Origin: AWTP1-13 sp033764875 | GTDB lineage: Bacteria > Pseudomonadota > Alphaproteobacteria > Rhizobiales > Hyphomicrobiaceae | Direction of reading: 5' to 3' | DNA: 64,000 nt | Assembly: GCA_033764875.1 (NCBI GenBank) | Contig: JANRIO010000134.1 | Span: forward strand, 9,560-73,559 | Notes under the pieces: model-generated | Databases searched by the model: none | What the model was told of the DNA's origin: nothing | Seen by the model: the letters and a program-made list of their open reading frames with translations, nothing else | Part shown: piece after piece, positions 1 to 8,942 of the stretch | How positions within the stretch are numbered: position 1 is the first letter of the stretch | Layout: every line of letters starts with the position of its first letter | Translations under genes and position numbers: made by a program

Positions 1-601
<601 letters not shown>

Positions 602-1038
602 GGTGCCTGCTGTGTCGCTGCTGCTGGTGGCGCGGTGCTCCCGCGCCGTCGGAAGGGATGCGCACGGCTGGAGGGATCGGGCGCAGCACTGTTAGACGCC
701 TTCTCCGGTCGCGCGCAAGCGGGGACGCGCGGCTCCCTGGGGTGCGGCGCCCCGCTGTTGATGGTGAGCCTGCGCGCAGGTTTCAAGGCGCGCCGAGCGC
801 TTTGCCGGCGCCTATGGCGCTTGGGCCCCTGCCTCCGTCTCGGCCGCGGGTATGGGCCCGCTTGAGGCCGGCTGAAGGCCCGCGACGATCCGCCCGGGCC
901 CGTTCGCCAGCGAGCGGTGGCCTGGGCACTGACCGCGGGCCAAGGCGAGGACGGGCATGGCAGGCTGGAGCGGAGGCGGACGGCGCCGGCGGCTGTCCGG
1001 CAACGGGGCGGCGGCTTACGACCGCGGGATCGCGGCGC
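602..1038. other. intergenic stretch, no gene supported
   Basis: Several frames stay open here, but they have the composition of GC-driven shadows and no recognisable domain. The interval should hold the promoter of the leftward ABC gene. I see no convincing RNA gene, repeat or terminator. Confidence 0.5.
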
Positions 1039-1785
1039 TCAGCGACCGAGCGTGCACGCGCTCTGCGACTTCCGGTACGGCTTCTCGCATTCCCAGCCGC
1101 TGCCGCTGGCATCGAGGTGAGCGTTGGCCGGCAGGACGATCGTCTCGCACGCGTCCCCCATGCGCGCGTAGCCGCGATCGCATTTCCAGCTTTGCCCGGT
1201 TCCCGTGAGATAGGCGCGGGCCGGAACCAGGATCCGGACGCACTTCTCGTACTGCTCGACGAAACCGCGCGCGCACGACCACCCGCTGCCGAAGCTGGAG
1301 CCGTTGAGGTAGGCATTGTCCGGAGGCACGATGGCCGCGCACTCCGCGCCGACGGGCCGGTACCCGCGCTCGCAGTCCCAGCCGCGCGCGCTGGTCTCGG
1401 ATAGGAAGCCGAACGCGGGGACCTTGATCTGGAGGCACGCACCCTCGCGCGCCTGGTAGCCGCGCTCGCAGGTCCAGCCGTTGCCGAAGCCGTATCCGGT
1501 CAGGAAGGCGTGCTCCGGCACGACGATCCTCTCGCACGCGCCGGCCCTCTCGCGATACCCCCGCCGGCAGTCCCAGCCGCGCGCGCTGCCGCTGTCGCTG
1601 AGGTAGGCGTTGTCCGGCACCACGATGCGCACGCAAGCGCCGCCCTGGCGGACGGAGCCGCTGTCGCATGCGGCCCTCGATGCGTGCGGCGCCGCGTCCG
1701 AGCCAGGAGCCGTTGGCCGAGTCTGGGCCAGTGCCGACGAGGAGACCAGCACGACCGGCAGCAGCCACCACAGTCCGCGCATCAT
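1039..1785 (-). CDS. secreted protein with six tandem Cys-containing repeats
   Basis: Function is not known to me. The 248-residue product starts with a clear signal peptide ending SSSALAQ. The mature part is six tandem repeats of about 31-33 residues, each built as C-x-RGY-x6-C-x-x-I-x-VP-x-x-AYL, then a Gly/Ser stretch and GW-x. A partial seventh (CEKPYRKSQSAC) closes the protein. Each unit supplies two Cys, which suggests disulfide-bonded modules in the periplasm or outside the cell. There is no enzymatic motif. It stands alone between the ABC gene and small conserved genes, so context does not assign a role. An adhesion or ligand-binding role is only a guess. Confidence 0.8.
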   Translation of the reverse strand: MMRGLWWLLPVVLVSSSALAQTRPTAPGSDAAPHASRAACDSGSVRQGGACVRIVVPDNAYLSDSGSARGWDCRRGYRERAGACERIVVPEHAFLTGYGFGNGWTCERGYQAREGACLQIKVPAFGFLSETSARGWDCERGYRPVGAECAAIVPPDNAYLNGSSFGSGWSCARGFVEQYEKCVRILVPARAYLTGTGQSWKCDRGYARMGDACETIVLPANAHLDASGSGWECEKPYRKSQSACTLGR

Positions 1786-1873
1786 GGATACGTCCCTTCC
1801 TGCGAGCCGCTATGGCGTGCCGCGCCGGCGGCCTTGACCCCGGCCCGGTCGCAACCGGCCGGGAGCGTCGCCA

Positions 1874-2071
1874 TCATACGCGCCGCGAAAGCTCGCTCTC
1901 CTTGGCGATGCGCTCGTACGGCTCTTCCTTGCTTTTGACCCGATAGGAGGCCTCGCCGTTCTCCGCAGGCAGCTGCCTGAGAATCTCATAGCGACGTCCG
2001 GCCGTCGGCACGCCCGATCGGTTCGGAATGAAATCCACCATCTGGCCAACCTGGAACTTGTGCGCTTTCAT
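1874..2071 (-). CDS. small conserved hypothetical protein
   Basis: A 65-residue basic protein beginning MKAHKFQVGQMVDF, with PNRSGVPTAG and, near the C-terminus, YRVKSKEEPYERIAKESEL. I recognise this as a small conserved protein common in Hyphomicrobiales; no biochemical role is known to me. The start is supported by an AGGAG about five bases upstream of the ATG. The N-terminal pattern (F-x-VG-x-x-VDF-x-P) looks like a small beta-barrel (SH3-like) fold, which is inference. Confidence 0.75.
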   Translation of the reverse strand: MKAHKFQVGQMVDFIPNRSGVPTAGRRYEILRQLPAENGEASYRVKSKEEPYERIAKESELSRRV

Positions 2072-2191
2072 CGGTACTCCTGTAGTGGCGGCGACGCGGC
2101 AGTGCGCGCCAGCGCGAGAGGGCCCCGTCGCCTTGTGCAGCGGGAGCGCGCGAGCCTCAGGGACTGCAGAAGCAGGTCGGGCAGGCCGACG

Positions 2192-2287
2192 TCAGTGGGT
2201 GTGCACGATCTGCAGCAAGACGATTGCCGCACACAGGCCGAACGTTGCAATGATCCCGAACCAGAACTCGATGCGCGTCAGTTGCAT
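2192..2287 (-). CDS. single-span mini membrane protein
   Basis: A 31-residue product (starting MQLTRIEFWFG, ending VLLQIVHTH) with one hydrophobic helix of about 20 residues. The ATG at 2287 has a good GAAGGGG ribosome-binding site; longer in-frame starts at 2320 and 2374 do not. A small membrane protein is plausible but unassigned, and a chance frame cannot be excluded. It lies downstream of, and on the same strand as, the desaturase gene. Confidence 0.45.
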   Translation of the reverse strand: MQLTRIEFWFGIIATFGLCAAIVLLQIVHTH

Positions 2288-2448
2288 GAAAGCCCCTTCC
2301 GACGCGCGCTTCTCGCTCATTGAGAGCAAGGCCGTCTCGCGGTCGCCGACAGTAGCACGCGGCCGATGCAGCACCTAGGAATATAAAAAACCGTGCTCCG
2401 CGCGGAATTCGGCCGCCGCATCTCGCCGCGTGACGCGCATTCTTATCG

Positions 2449-3321
2449 TTAACCGTCTCTGCGCAGCGCCGGTGAAGGCAGGGCGACATTCCAGACCAGG
2501 CCCGCAGCCTGCAGGAGGCGGATGAGCAGGAACGAGAAGTCGAACTCCCACCACCGATGCCCGTGGCGCGCCGAGGTCGGGTCGGCGTGGTGGTTGTTGT
2601 GCCAGCCTTCGCCGGCGGCCATGAAGCCCACGAGCACGTTGTTGCGGCTCTGATCGCCGGTGGCGTAGCTCTGGTAGCCCCAGACATGGGCGGCGGAGTT
2701 GACGGACCAGGTGATGTGCCAGACCACGATCGTGCGCAGCGCTCCGCCCCACACCAGCCAGCTCGATCCGAGCTGGAGCGCGTCGGCGCCGGTGCCGCCC
2801 GCCGCAAAGCCGAGGCCGGCCCCGGCGAGGAAGATCAGGCCCCACACGAGGAAGGACACCACGATCCAGCGCTTGCGCCGCTCGAGCCACGCATAGAGCG
2901 GATCGCGCATGAGATCCTTGGCGTAGCGGTCGATCAGCGCCTTCGACTTCATGTCCCCTGTGCGCATCAGCAGCCAGCCGAAATGGGACCAGAAGAAGCC
3001 TTTCAGCGGCGAGTGCGGATCGCGCGCATCGTCGGAGTGGTGGTGATGCCGCCGGTGCACGGCAACCCAAAGCGCGGGCGAGAACTCGAGGCTGCAGGTG
3101 CCGAGGATCGCCAGCAGGTGCTCGAACCACAGCGGGCACGAGAAGCCGCGGTGCGTCAGCAGCCGGTGAAATCCGACATTGAGGCCGAGGACGCCGAAGA
3201 GGTTCACGCCCACAGCGAGCAGGACGACCCCGCTCCAGCTGAAGAAATAGGGGTGAAACGCGAACGCCGCGATGACGTGGCAAATAATGAACCCCGACAG
3301 TGCATCAGCTTTGAGCTGCAT
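2449..3321 (-). CDS. acyl-CoA/acyl-lipid desaturase, delta-9 type
   Basis: A membrane di-iron fatty-acid desaturase of the stearoyl-CoA (delta-9) class, introducing a double bond into acyl chains and so adjusting membrane fluidity. The 290-residue protein has the three His boxes: HRLLTH (52-57), HRRHH (89-93) and HNNHH (241-245). They are separated by two pairs of hydrophobic helices (about 9-47 and 151-175, plus 185-205). The ATG at 3321 has an AGGA upstream and starts MQLKADALSG; an upstream in-frame start would add 20 polar residues. A cold-shock protein and a second desaturase follow within 3 kb, suggesting a cold or lipid-stress theme. Confidence 0.92.
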   Translation of the reverse strand: MQLKADALSGFIICHVIAAFAFHPYFFSWSGVVLLAVGVNLFGVLGLNVGFHRLLTHRGFSCPLWFEHLLAILGTCSLEFSPALWVAVHRRHHHHSDDARDPHSPLKGFFWSHFGWLLMRTGDMKSKALIDRYAKDLMRDPLYAWLERRKRWIVVSFLVWGLIFLAGAGLGFAAGGTGADALQLGSSWLVWGGALRTIVVWHITWSVNSAAHVWGYQSYATGDQSRNNVLVGFMAAGEGWHNNHHADPTSARHGHRWWEFDFSFLLIRLLQAAGLVWNVALPSPALRRDG

Positions 3322-3426
3322 AGGCGCGTCCTGTCGGCCGGGTTTCGCCGAATCCTTGGACGCAATTCGTAGCCGTAGCAAGAAAAAACAAAATCATGCT
3401 CGCATTAATGCAGGAGTCCTGTCAGA

Positions 3427-3672
3427 TTGAAAAACATGATCAAGACCACGCAAGTCACGCATTTCATGGTCGAGCCGACCGACTATGGCTGGGCCGTTCG
3501 CATCGGCTCCTCGCGGCTTGGTCTGTTCGTGTCGCAGAAGCAAGCCGTCGCCGACGTCCGGAAGCGGCAGAAGGGACTGCGCGCCAAAGGACAGAAGAGC
3601 GACGTCACCGTGGTCGACGAGGACGCGCATGCGCCGCGTCCGCGGCTGCAGCCCTTCTTCAGGAGCCGCTAG
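3427..3672 (+). CDS. small conserved protein (DUF2188-like)
   Basis: An 81-residue protein with the pattern HFMVEPTDYGWAVRIG near the N-terminus, then RLGLFVSQKQAVADVR and RAKGQKSDVTVVDE. It resembles small DUF2188-type proteins, in which a GWAV strand and a helical repeat recur; their function is unknown. The TTG at 3427 lies 10 bases after AGGAG; an ATG at 3436 is the alternative start. It is divergent from the desaturase gene at 3321, so the 105 bases between them should hold both promoters. Confidence 0.7.
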   Translation: MKNMIKTTQVTHFMVEPTDYGWAVRIGSSRLGLFVSQKQAVADVRKRQKGLRAKGQKSDVTVVDEDAHAPRPRLQPFFRSR

Positions 3673-4045
3673 GTTCGTCGGCGCGGGGCATGCGGGGGGC
3701 ATGGCCGCCAGCGTCGACCTTCGGCCGGGGCATGTTCCAAGCTTTCCAGAGAGAGCAGATCGCGATCGCGCATCGGCGCCTGTCGCGTGACAGTGCGCGC
3801 AACGCGCGCTTCCTTACCCGAAGAATCGACGAGCGCTCCAGGGCATGCGTTCCAGGACACGCGCGAGCGCGACTGTGCGGGAAGTTTCAGCTCTCGGATG
3901 AAAATCTGCGCGCGTATGGCACGCCTTGCGCAGCAATCGCGCCGAGTGCGCGACGCCCCCGGGCGACGCAGGATCGCTCCTGCTCGCCGGAGGCAAAGCC
4001 GGCCGCCGCTATCCTGGCGACCGGCCCGTGTCAGCGCCTAAGCGC
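3673..4045. other. intergenic stretch, nothing recognised
   Basis: No frame here has a ribosome-binding site together with a protein-like composition. It separates the DUF2188-like gene from the 3' end of the leftward cold-shock gene. I see no strong hairpin followed by T's. Confidence 0.45.
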
Positions 4046-4255
4046 TCAGGCTTCTTGGATGTTCGAGACGGCCATCTTGCCGGAGCGGCGGTCCTTCTCG
4101 GTGTCGAACGAGACCTTCTGTCCCTCCCGCAGCGTGCGAAGTCCCGCGCGCTCCAGTGCGGAGGCGTGCACGAACACGTCGGTGCCGCCGTCGGTGGGCT
4201 GGATGAATCCGTAGCCCTTCTGCTCGTTGTAGAATTTTACGGTGCCGTCTTTCAT
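4046..4255 (-). CDS. cold-shock protein, CspA family
   Basis: A 69-residue single cold-shock domain that binds single-stranded nucleic acid and acts as an RNA chaperone in the cytoplasm. RNP1 is KGYGFI (residues 13-18) and RNP2 is DVFVHAS (26-32). Family length is 65-70 residues, so the start MKDGTVKFYN at 4255 is secure; a GAAGG precedes it. The 200 bases upstream hold no gene and probably include a long 5' leader, as is common for csp genes, though I cannot show a specific thermosensor fold. It sits between two desaturase genes on the same strand. Confidence 0.96.
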   Translation of the reverse strand: MKDGTVKFYNEQKGYGFIQPTDGGTDVFVHASALERAGLRTLREGQKVSFDTEKDRRSGKMAVSNIQEA

Positions 4256-4455
4256 TGAAGTACCTTCAGGATGTGCGTGATCAGCCGGGACACAAGATGC
4301 GTCCCGGGGATGGCATCGAGTTTTTGAGATGGTCCGAGCAGGCGCCGCGCGCGGCGATAGGTCGAGTTCCGACGCAAAATCGATGCACACCGTTACACCA
4401 TGTCCGGGTTGGTGGCCAGCAAATGATTCTTGCCTGAGCGCGGCCGGCGCCGCGT

Positions 4456-4920
4456 TCATCGCCCGGCCGACGTCCGCCTGGGACGCCGGATCTGGATGCC
4501 GTGCTGCTCGGCGCGGCCCCGCCGGAAGCCGTGCTTCTCGTACCAGGAGAGCAACTTCTCGTGCGGCGGCAGGCGGCAATCGGTCATGTTCTGCGCGAAG
4601 CCGACGATGCCCATCTGGTGCTGGTCTGCGGCATCGTTGAGCAGCCCCAGCACGAGGCTGCCGTTGCCCGCCACCGAGCTCGCATTCTTGATGAATTCCA
4701 GCTCCCACAGGTGAGGCTGCCGGGTGTCCCAGTTGACGTGCAGGTTGACGTCGAGCGCCGTGGCCAGCTTCAGCAGCGAGCTCAGCTCGACGATCTCGTC
4801 CGATCGAGTTCCGAAGTTCCGCGAGTGCTTGGTCAAGCGTGCCGTCCTTGTGCAGGCCGCGACGAGCTTGTCGCCAAGCTCGACGCGCGGCAGGTGTGTG
4901 ATGCTTCCTTGGTCGCGCAT
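4456..4920 (-). CDS. hypothetical protein, C-terminal half GNAT-like
   Basis: A 154-residue protein. The C-terminal half carries GNGSLVLGLLNDAADQH and, 30 residues later, LLSWYEKHGFRRG, which resembles the last strand-helix-strand of GNAT acetyltransferases (the YEKxGF signature). The N-terminal half is not recognisable, and the canonical acetyl-CoA pyrophosphate loop (Q/R-x-x-G-x-G/A) is not evident, so it may be a divergent or degenerate member. The ATG at 4920 follows GAGGCGGG. The distance to the csp gene downstream (200 bases) argues for separate transcription. Confidence 0.55.
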   Translation of the reverse strand: MRDQGSITHLPRVELGDKLVAACTRTARLTKHSRNFGTRSDEIVELSSLLKLATALDVNLHVNWDTRQPHLWELEFIKNASSVAGNGSLVLGLLNDAADQHQMGIVGFAQNMTDCRLPPHEKLLSWYEKHGFRRGRAEQHGIQIRRPRRTSAGR

Positions 4921-5266
4921 GGCCCGCCTCGCCCCAGGGGGCGGCAGCGGCATGGGCGCAGCCGTGTTCCGCGCACGCGACTTCGAGGACGTGGCGCAGA
5001 TCGCAGGTGCAGTCAGGAGCGAGAAGGCAGGGCACCCGTACGCCCCTTGGGGGACGGCGCTCTGGCAGCCGGTGGTCCAGGGTCGTGCAGCGTGATGCGT
5101 GCAAAGCCCAAGCTGCCGGCTAGGCTAGCACATGCCGCGCGCGCCCGATAGCGCTCCGTGTGCAGGGTCCTGTGGACGTCGGATCACGCAAGGCAAGCCG
5201 CGGCCAGGCGCGCGGACGCCCGCGGGCAGGGCAGCGGCCAGACGTTGCCGCGGCAGGGCCGCCCCG
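4921..5266. other. intergenic stretch, no gene supported
   Basis: Open frames occur on both strands but none has a plausible start site or recognisable domain. It separates the second desaturase gene's stop from the GNAT-like gene. No RNA gene or clear terminator is seen. Confidence 0.4.
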
Positions 5267-6301
5267 TCACGCCGGCAGCTCGCCGGCCCGCCTCATGTCG
5301 GCGAGCTGGCGGAACGAGATCAGGCGCCGGCGCGTCTCGTCCCACAGCGCCAGCCGCGCGCAGGACAAGCTCTGCAGCAGGCTGAGGCGACCCACGTTCT
5401 TGAGCTCGGGATGGTCGCGCAGCACATTCGGAAGACGGTAGAACGGAATGCGGCTGCACATGTGGTGGACGTGATGCACGCCGATGCTGGCCGTGAGCCA
5501 GTCGAGCGCCGGCGGCAACTCGAAGTAGGAGCTGCCGTGCAGGGCTGCCCCGTGCACGGTCCAGCTATCGGCCTTCGCCCAGGACGTGTCCTCGAACTGG
5601 TGCTGGACGTAGAACAGCCAGACGCCGATGGAGGCCGCGATCAGCACGATCGGCACGTGCACCAGCAGGAACGGCTTGAGGCCGATCAGCCAGATCATGC
5701 CGGCGGCCAGGAGCGCGATCGACAGGTTCGTCGTCATGGGGCTCAGCCACGATCTCCAGCGCAGCATGGTCCCGTCCATGGGAACCCGGTTCCTGAGCAG
5801 GAATATGTACGCCGGGCCCAGCCCGAACATGACGAGCGGATTGCGGTAGAGACGGTACCCGAGCCGCGCCAGGCGCGGGCGCGCCAGGTACTCCGAGACC
5901 GTCAGCGTGGTGATGTCGCCGATGCCGCGCTGGTCGAGGTTTCCCGACGTCGCGTGGTGCACGCTGTGGCTGCGGCGCCAGGCGTCGTAGGGCGTCAGCG
6001 TCAGCACGCTGATGCTGCGCCCGATCCAGTCGTTGGCCGAGCGGCGGGCAAACAGCGCCCCGTGCCCGCAGTCGTGCTGGATCATGAACAGCCGCACCAG
6101 GAAGCCCGCGGCCGGCACGGCGATGGCGAGGCTGAGCAGCACGCTCACCTCTAGGCAGATCCAGGTCGCGATCCACAGCAGCACGAACGGCACGATCGTG
6201 ACCGCGATCTCCTGCACGGACCGGGCGCCGTTGGCGCCCCGGTAGCGATTGAGGAGGGGCAACCAGTCTTTTGCGCTGGCAGGGGCCTCGCGCGCGTCCA
6301 T
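5267..6301 (-). CDS. fatty acid desaturase, DesA/delta-12 type
   Basis: A second membrane di-iron desaturase, distinct from the one at 2449. The 344-residue protein has His boxes HDCGH (76-80), HSVHH (112-116) and HHVHH (276-280), with helical pairs at about 31-72 and 188-232. The HDCGH and HxxHH layout is that of acyl-lipid (omega-6/delta-12-like) desaturases. The start MDAREAPASA at 6301 gives the usual family length. It is the last chromosomal gene before the integrated element. Together with the delta-9-type enzyme it could make di-unsaturated lipids; regiospecificity cannot be read from sequence. Confidence 0.9.
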   Translation of the reverse strand: MDAREAPASAKDWLPLLNRYRGANGARSVQEIAVTIVPFVLLWIATWICLEVSVLLSLAIAVPAAGFLVRLFMIQHDCGHGALFARRSANDWIGRSISVLTLTPYDAWRRSHSVHHATSGNLDQRGIGDITTLTVSEYLARPRLARLGYRLYRNPLVMFGLGPAYIFLLRNRVPMDGTMLRWRSWLSPMTTNLSIALLAAGMIWLIGLKPFLLVHVPIVLIAASIGVWLFYVQHQFEDTSWAKADSWTVHGAALHGSSYFELPPALDWLTASIGVHHVHHMCSRIPFYRLPNVLRDHPELKNVGRLSLLQSLSCARLALWDETRRRLISFRQLADMRRAGELPA

Positions 6302-6570
6302 GAGGGTCAAATTGTCATCCGATTGTGGGGTAGGGAACGTGCGCGGCTTGGCTTGCGCGTGGCCGCATCTGAGGCGAGCAGCGTGCAAGGCCCTGGGGCT
6401 CCTCTAGCCTGCACGCCACGAGTATGCGACAGGCACCATCGCCGATCCCGTGCAAACTAGACGAATTGCTCGAGGCAGCGCAAGCGCCGTGCCCTGATGC
6501 GCATCGCGCCGGCCGCTTCCGCGCCCCTATCGCCGCCCGTCCATGGCGCCGAAGCAGGACACGCGCTGAT

Positions 6571-6584
6571 TGGCGGATGGGGAG
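6571..6584 (+). repeat. attL core (14-bp copy of tRNA-Ser 3' end)
   Basis: TGGCGGATGGGGAG is identical to 20677-20690, the CCA end plus acceptor 3' strand of tRNA-Ser. Flanks differ on both sides, so the exact shared core is 14 bases. It lies 146 bases upstream of the integrase start, the usual arrangement for tRNA-targeting tyrosine integrases. Confidence 0.85.
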
Positions 6585-6704
6585 TCTGACAGGCAATAGT
6601 CCCAAACCATCCCGCACAGTCTCGGAACGGGCTGATTTTCAATAGTTTCCCGCGCGGCGTCGTCTAGACCGGTCCGAACCAGTCTGGCAGAATCCATGAC
6701 GGAT

Positions 6705-6715
6705 TTGTGGGTAGA
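6705..6715 (+). repeat. candidate integrase arm-type site, left
   Basis: TTGTGGGTAGA recurs once near the right end (20603-20613), in the same orientation and inside the element at both ends. Its placement between the att core and the first or last gene fits an integrase arm-binding site. This is inferred from position and identity only. Confidence 0.45.
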
Positions 6716-6729
6716 TTCGGGGGCTGGGC

Positions 6730-7920
6730 TTGGGCGGACACTCGAAACTGACCGCACTGAAGGTGTCGAAACTCAAGGCTCCGGGCCGCTATGGCGATGG
6801 TGGGGGATTGTGGCTGCAGGTCTCCCAGTCCGGCACGAAGTCGTGGCTCTTCCGCTTCATGATCGAAGGCCGCGCTCGGCAGATGGGCTTGGGCGCGGTT
6901 CACACTGTAGGCCTCGCCGACGCGCGCGCCCGAGCGCAGGCCGCGCGCGCCCTCCTGCTCGATGGGCTGGACCCGATTGAGGCGAGGGAAAAGCGCAAGG
7001 CGGATCAGCGGGCCGAGGTGGCAAAGCGGGTCACGTTCCGCGACGCGGCCGACCGCTACATCGCTGCCCATGCTGCAGGTTGGAGGAACGCGAAGCACGC
7101 CGCGCAATGGCGCGCGACCCTCGATCTCTACGCATTCCCGGTGATCGGGGATCTCTCGGTTGCGACGGTGGAGACCGCGCACGTTCTGCGGATCCTCGAG
7201 CCGATTTGGGCGGCCAAGACGGAGACCGCATCCCGCGTGCGCGGCCGCATCGAGGCCGTGCTCGACTGGGCCGCTGCGCGCCGCCATCGCGCCGGCGACA
7301 ACCCGGCCCGATGGCGGGGGCACCTGGACAAACTGCTCCCCGCCCGAGCCAAGGTGCAGAGGATCGCGCACCACCCCGCAATGCCCTTCGCGCAGTTGCC
7401 TCTCTTTATGGCCGAGCTACGCGCCCGCGGCGGTCTGTCGGCCCGGGCCCTCGAGTTCACCATCCTCACCGCGGCGCGAACGGGCGAGACGATCGCCGCG
7501 ACGTGGGTCGAAGTCGACCTTGAGGCGGCCGTCTGGACCGTCCCTGCAGGCCGCATGAAATCTGGCAGGGAGCACAGAGTCCCGCTCTCGAAGCAGGCCT
7601 GCAGCCTCCTGCATGCGCTGCCGCGGGTGAAGGGCTCGGCGTTCGTTTTCCCCGGCGGCCGGGCGGGGAGGGGACTTTCGAACATGGCGCTCTTGGAGCA
7701 GTTGCGGGGCATGCGCGGCCGCGGCCTTACCGTGCACGGTTTCAGGTCGGCTTTCAGAGACTGGTGCGGCGAGTGCACAAATTTCCCGCGAGAGGTCGCA
7801 GAGGCGGCGCTTGCTCACGTAGTCGGTGACAAGGCAGAGCAGGCCTATCGCCGTGGCGACGCCCTGGAGAAGAGGCGCGAGCTAATGGCGGCGTGGGCAG
7901 CCTTTTGTGAGGGCAAATGA
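6730..7920 (+). CDS. P4-type tyrosine recombinase/integrase
   Basis: Site-specific integrase of the element. The 396-residue protein has an N-terminal DUF4102-type arm-binding domain (about 1-90, with the DGGGLWLQV and KSWLFRF strands). A core-binding SAM-like domain (about 100-185) and a catalytic domain (about 215-396) follow. Catalytic residues are visible: R250 (AARTGE), K277, H336 and R339 (HGFRS), H363 and nucleophile Y373. The start is uncertain: TTG at 6730 is the only plausible initiator giving a full DUF4102 domain. The gene lies next to attL and reads into the element. Its stop overlaps the next gene by four bases (ATGA). Confidence 0.95.
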   Translation: MGGHSKLTALKVSKLKAPGRYGDGGGLWLQVSQSGTKSWLFRFMIEGRARQMGLGAVHTVGLADARARAQAARALLLDGLDPIEAREKRKADQRAEVAKRVTFRDAADRYIAAHAAGWRNAKHAAQWRATLDLYAFPVIGDLSVATVETAHVLRILEPIWAAKTETASRVRGRIEAVLDWAAARRHRAGDNPARWRGHLDKLLPARAKVQRIAHHPAMPFAQLPLFMAELRARGGLSARALEFTILTAARTGETIAATWVEVDLEAAVWTVPAGRMKSGREHRVPLSKQACSLLHALPRVKGSAFVFPGGRAGRGLSNMALLEQLRGMRGRGLTVHGFRSAFRDWCGECTNFPREVAEAALAHVVGDKAEQAYRRGDALEKRRELMAAWAAFCEGK

Positions 7921-8501
7921 GCCGGATCCCAACTTTCTCTGCGCGGCTCGCACGGGCTTCCCGTGCTGCTCGACTGGCCGGAGGTCAGTGGCAGGCGGCG
8001 CATGATACCTGGGCGCGCCACCGAACTGAACAGTCTCTCATCAGCCTCAGAGCGGCAGAAGCTGAATGGGCTGCAGCGACCGAGCGCCTGCAAAGGCTGA
8101 AGAGCGCGGCCGATTGGTGGCAAGCGGCACTCGGGACCGGCAACGCCAGCCTCGATGGGGATCAGACCACGGTGTCGGCGATGGACCTCGCTCTCGCCAC
8201 GGCTGTGGACCTTGGTGATCCGTGCGCGGTCGCGGATCTCGTCGAAGCTTCCGGCGGCCTTAACGGGCCGCAGTGTCGCTCGCTCGCCGGATATTTCCGT
8301 GGTCATACGGCGGAGCGACGTGGCCGCCCGCAGGGCGTCGCGAAAACGGCGCGCATCAAGGAAGCGCTCTCGGCTTATCACGCGCGGCGACAGAGCGGGG
8401 AAGCGCGCGCCGACGCGCTACGCGCCGTTGCCGCGTCGGCAGCCATCTCCGAAAGCGATCTCGCCGGCGCCGTCCGGCGCGGAGGACCGCGCAAGAAATA
8501 G
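7917..8501 (+). CDS. element-encoded hypothetical protein
   Basis: A 194-residue protein of no recognised family. It starts inside the integrase stop codon (ATGA), so the two are translationally coupled. The N-terminal 70 residues are helical and Arg/Ala-rich; the C-terminal part has a helix-loop-helix look (KTARIKEALSAYHARR, then AVAASAAISESDLAGAVRRG). That could be a DNA-binding tail, but no motif is diagnostic. A role in excision control or immunity is possible from position alone. Confidence 0.65.
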   Translation: MSRIPTFSARLARASRAARLAGGQWQAAHDTWARHRTEQSLISLRAAEAEWAAATERLQRLKSAADWWQAALGTGNASLDGDQTTVSAMDLALATAVDLGDPCAVADLVEASGGLNGPQCRSLAGYFRGHTAERRGRPQGVAKTARIKEALSAYHARRQSGEARADALRAVAASAAISESDLAGAVRRGGPRKK

Positions 8502-8581
8502 CACCAGTTTTTATGCGCTGGCCGCTATCTGCAAATCGCCTGATCCTATTGTCCAGAGCCATCTGGACGAGGGGACTGGAC

Positions 8582-8809
8582 ATGCCCGAGAACAACACGA
8601 CCGCGGCAGCGCCTGAGGGCCCGACACTGCTGCTGATCGGCGCCGTTCAACGCCGCACTGACCTTCCCCGGTCGACCATCTACCTGCTCATCGACCGCGG
8701 CGAGTTTCCGCGACCGGTACGGCTGACGCCGCGCCGCGTGGCCTGGGTGGCCTCAGAGATCGACGCCTTCATTGCGAGCAAGATCGCGGCGCGCGATAGG
8801 GCTGCCTGA
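8582..8809 (+). CDS. AlpA-family transcriptional regulator / excisionase-like
   Basis: A 75-residue AlpA-type winged-helix protein with the family pattern: a recognition region RTDLPRSTIYLLIDRGEFPRP followed by a VAWVASEIDAFI wing and helix. AlpA-like proteins (P4 Vis, phage and island regulators) activate integrase expression or act as recombination directionality factors. Pairing with a P4-type integrase supports such a role here. The ATG at 8582 follows GAGGGGAC. A hairpin lies directly after the stop. Confidence 0.85.
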   Translation: MPENNTTAAAPEGPTLLLIGAVQRRTDLPRSTIYLLIDRGEFPRPVRLTPRRVAWVASEIDAFIASKIAARDRAA

Positions 8810-8815
8810 AGCGAA

Positions 8816-8846
8816 AGCCCCGAGGCCTTGCAGGGCGCTCGGGGCT
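8816..8846 (+). terminator. GC hairpin after alpA-like gene
   Basis: A perfect 9-bp stem AGCCCCGAG/CTCGGGGCT with a 13-base loop starts seven bases after the AlpA stop. There is no T run, so it is a weak intrinsic terminator candidate or a 3'-end hairpin. Confidence 0.5.
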
Positions 8847-8942
8847 GGTGCTGCGTGAGCCGCGCCGTGCATGGCGCAAACTCAAGTCCTGGCGCAGCCA
8901 TCATACACCGAACGCGCGCGCGCCTGAAGTCCTGGAACGACG

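Noticed and set aside
6664..7374. A 236-codon leftward frame over the integrase start
   Set aside because: No domain, and it overlaps the integrase, which has all its catalytic residues.
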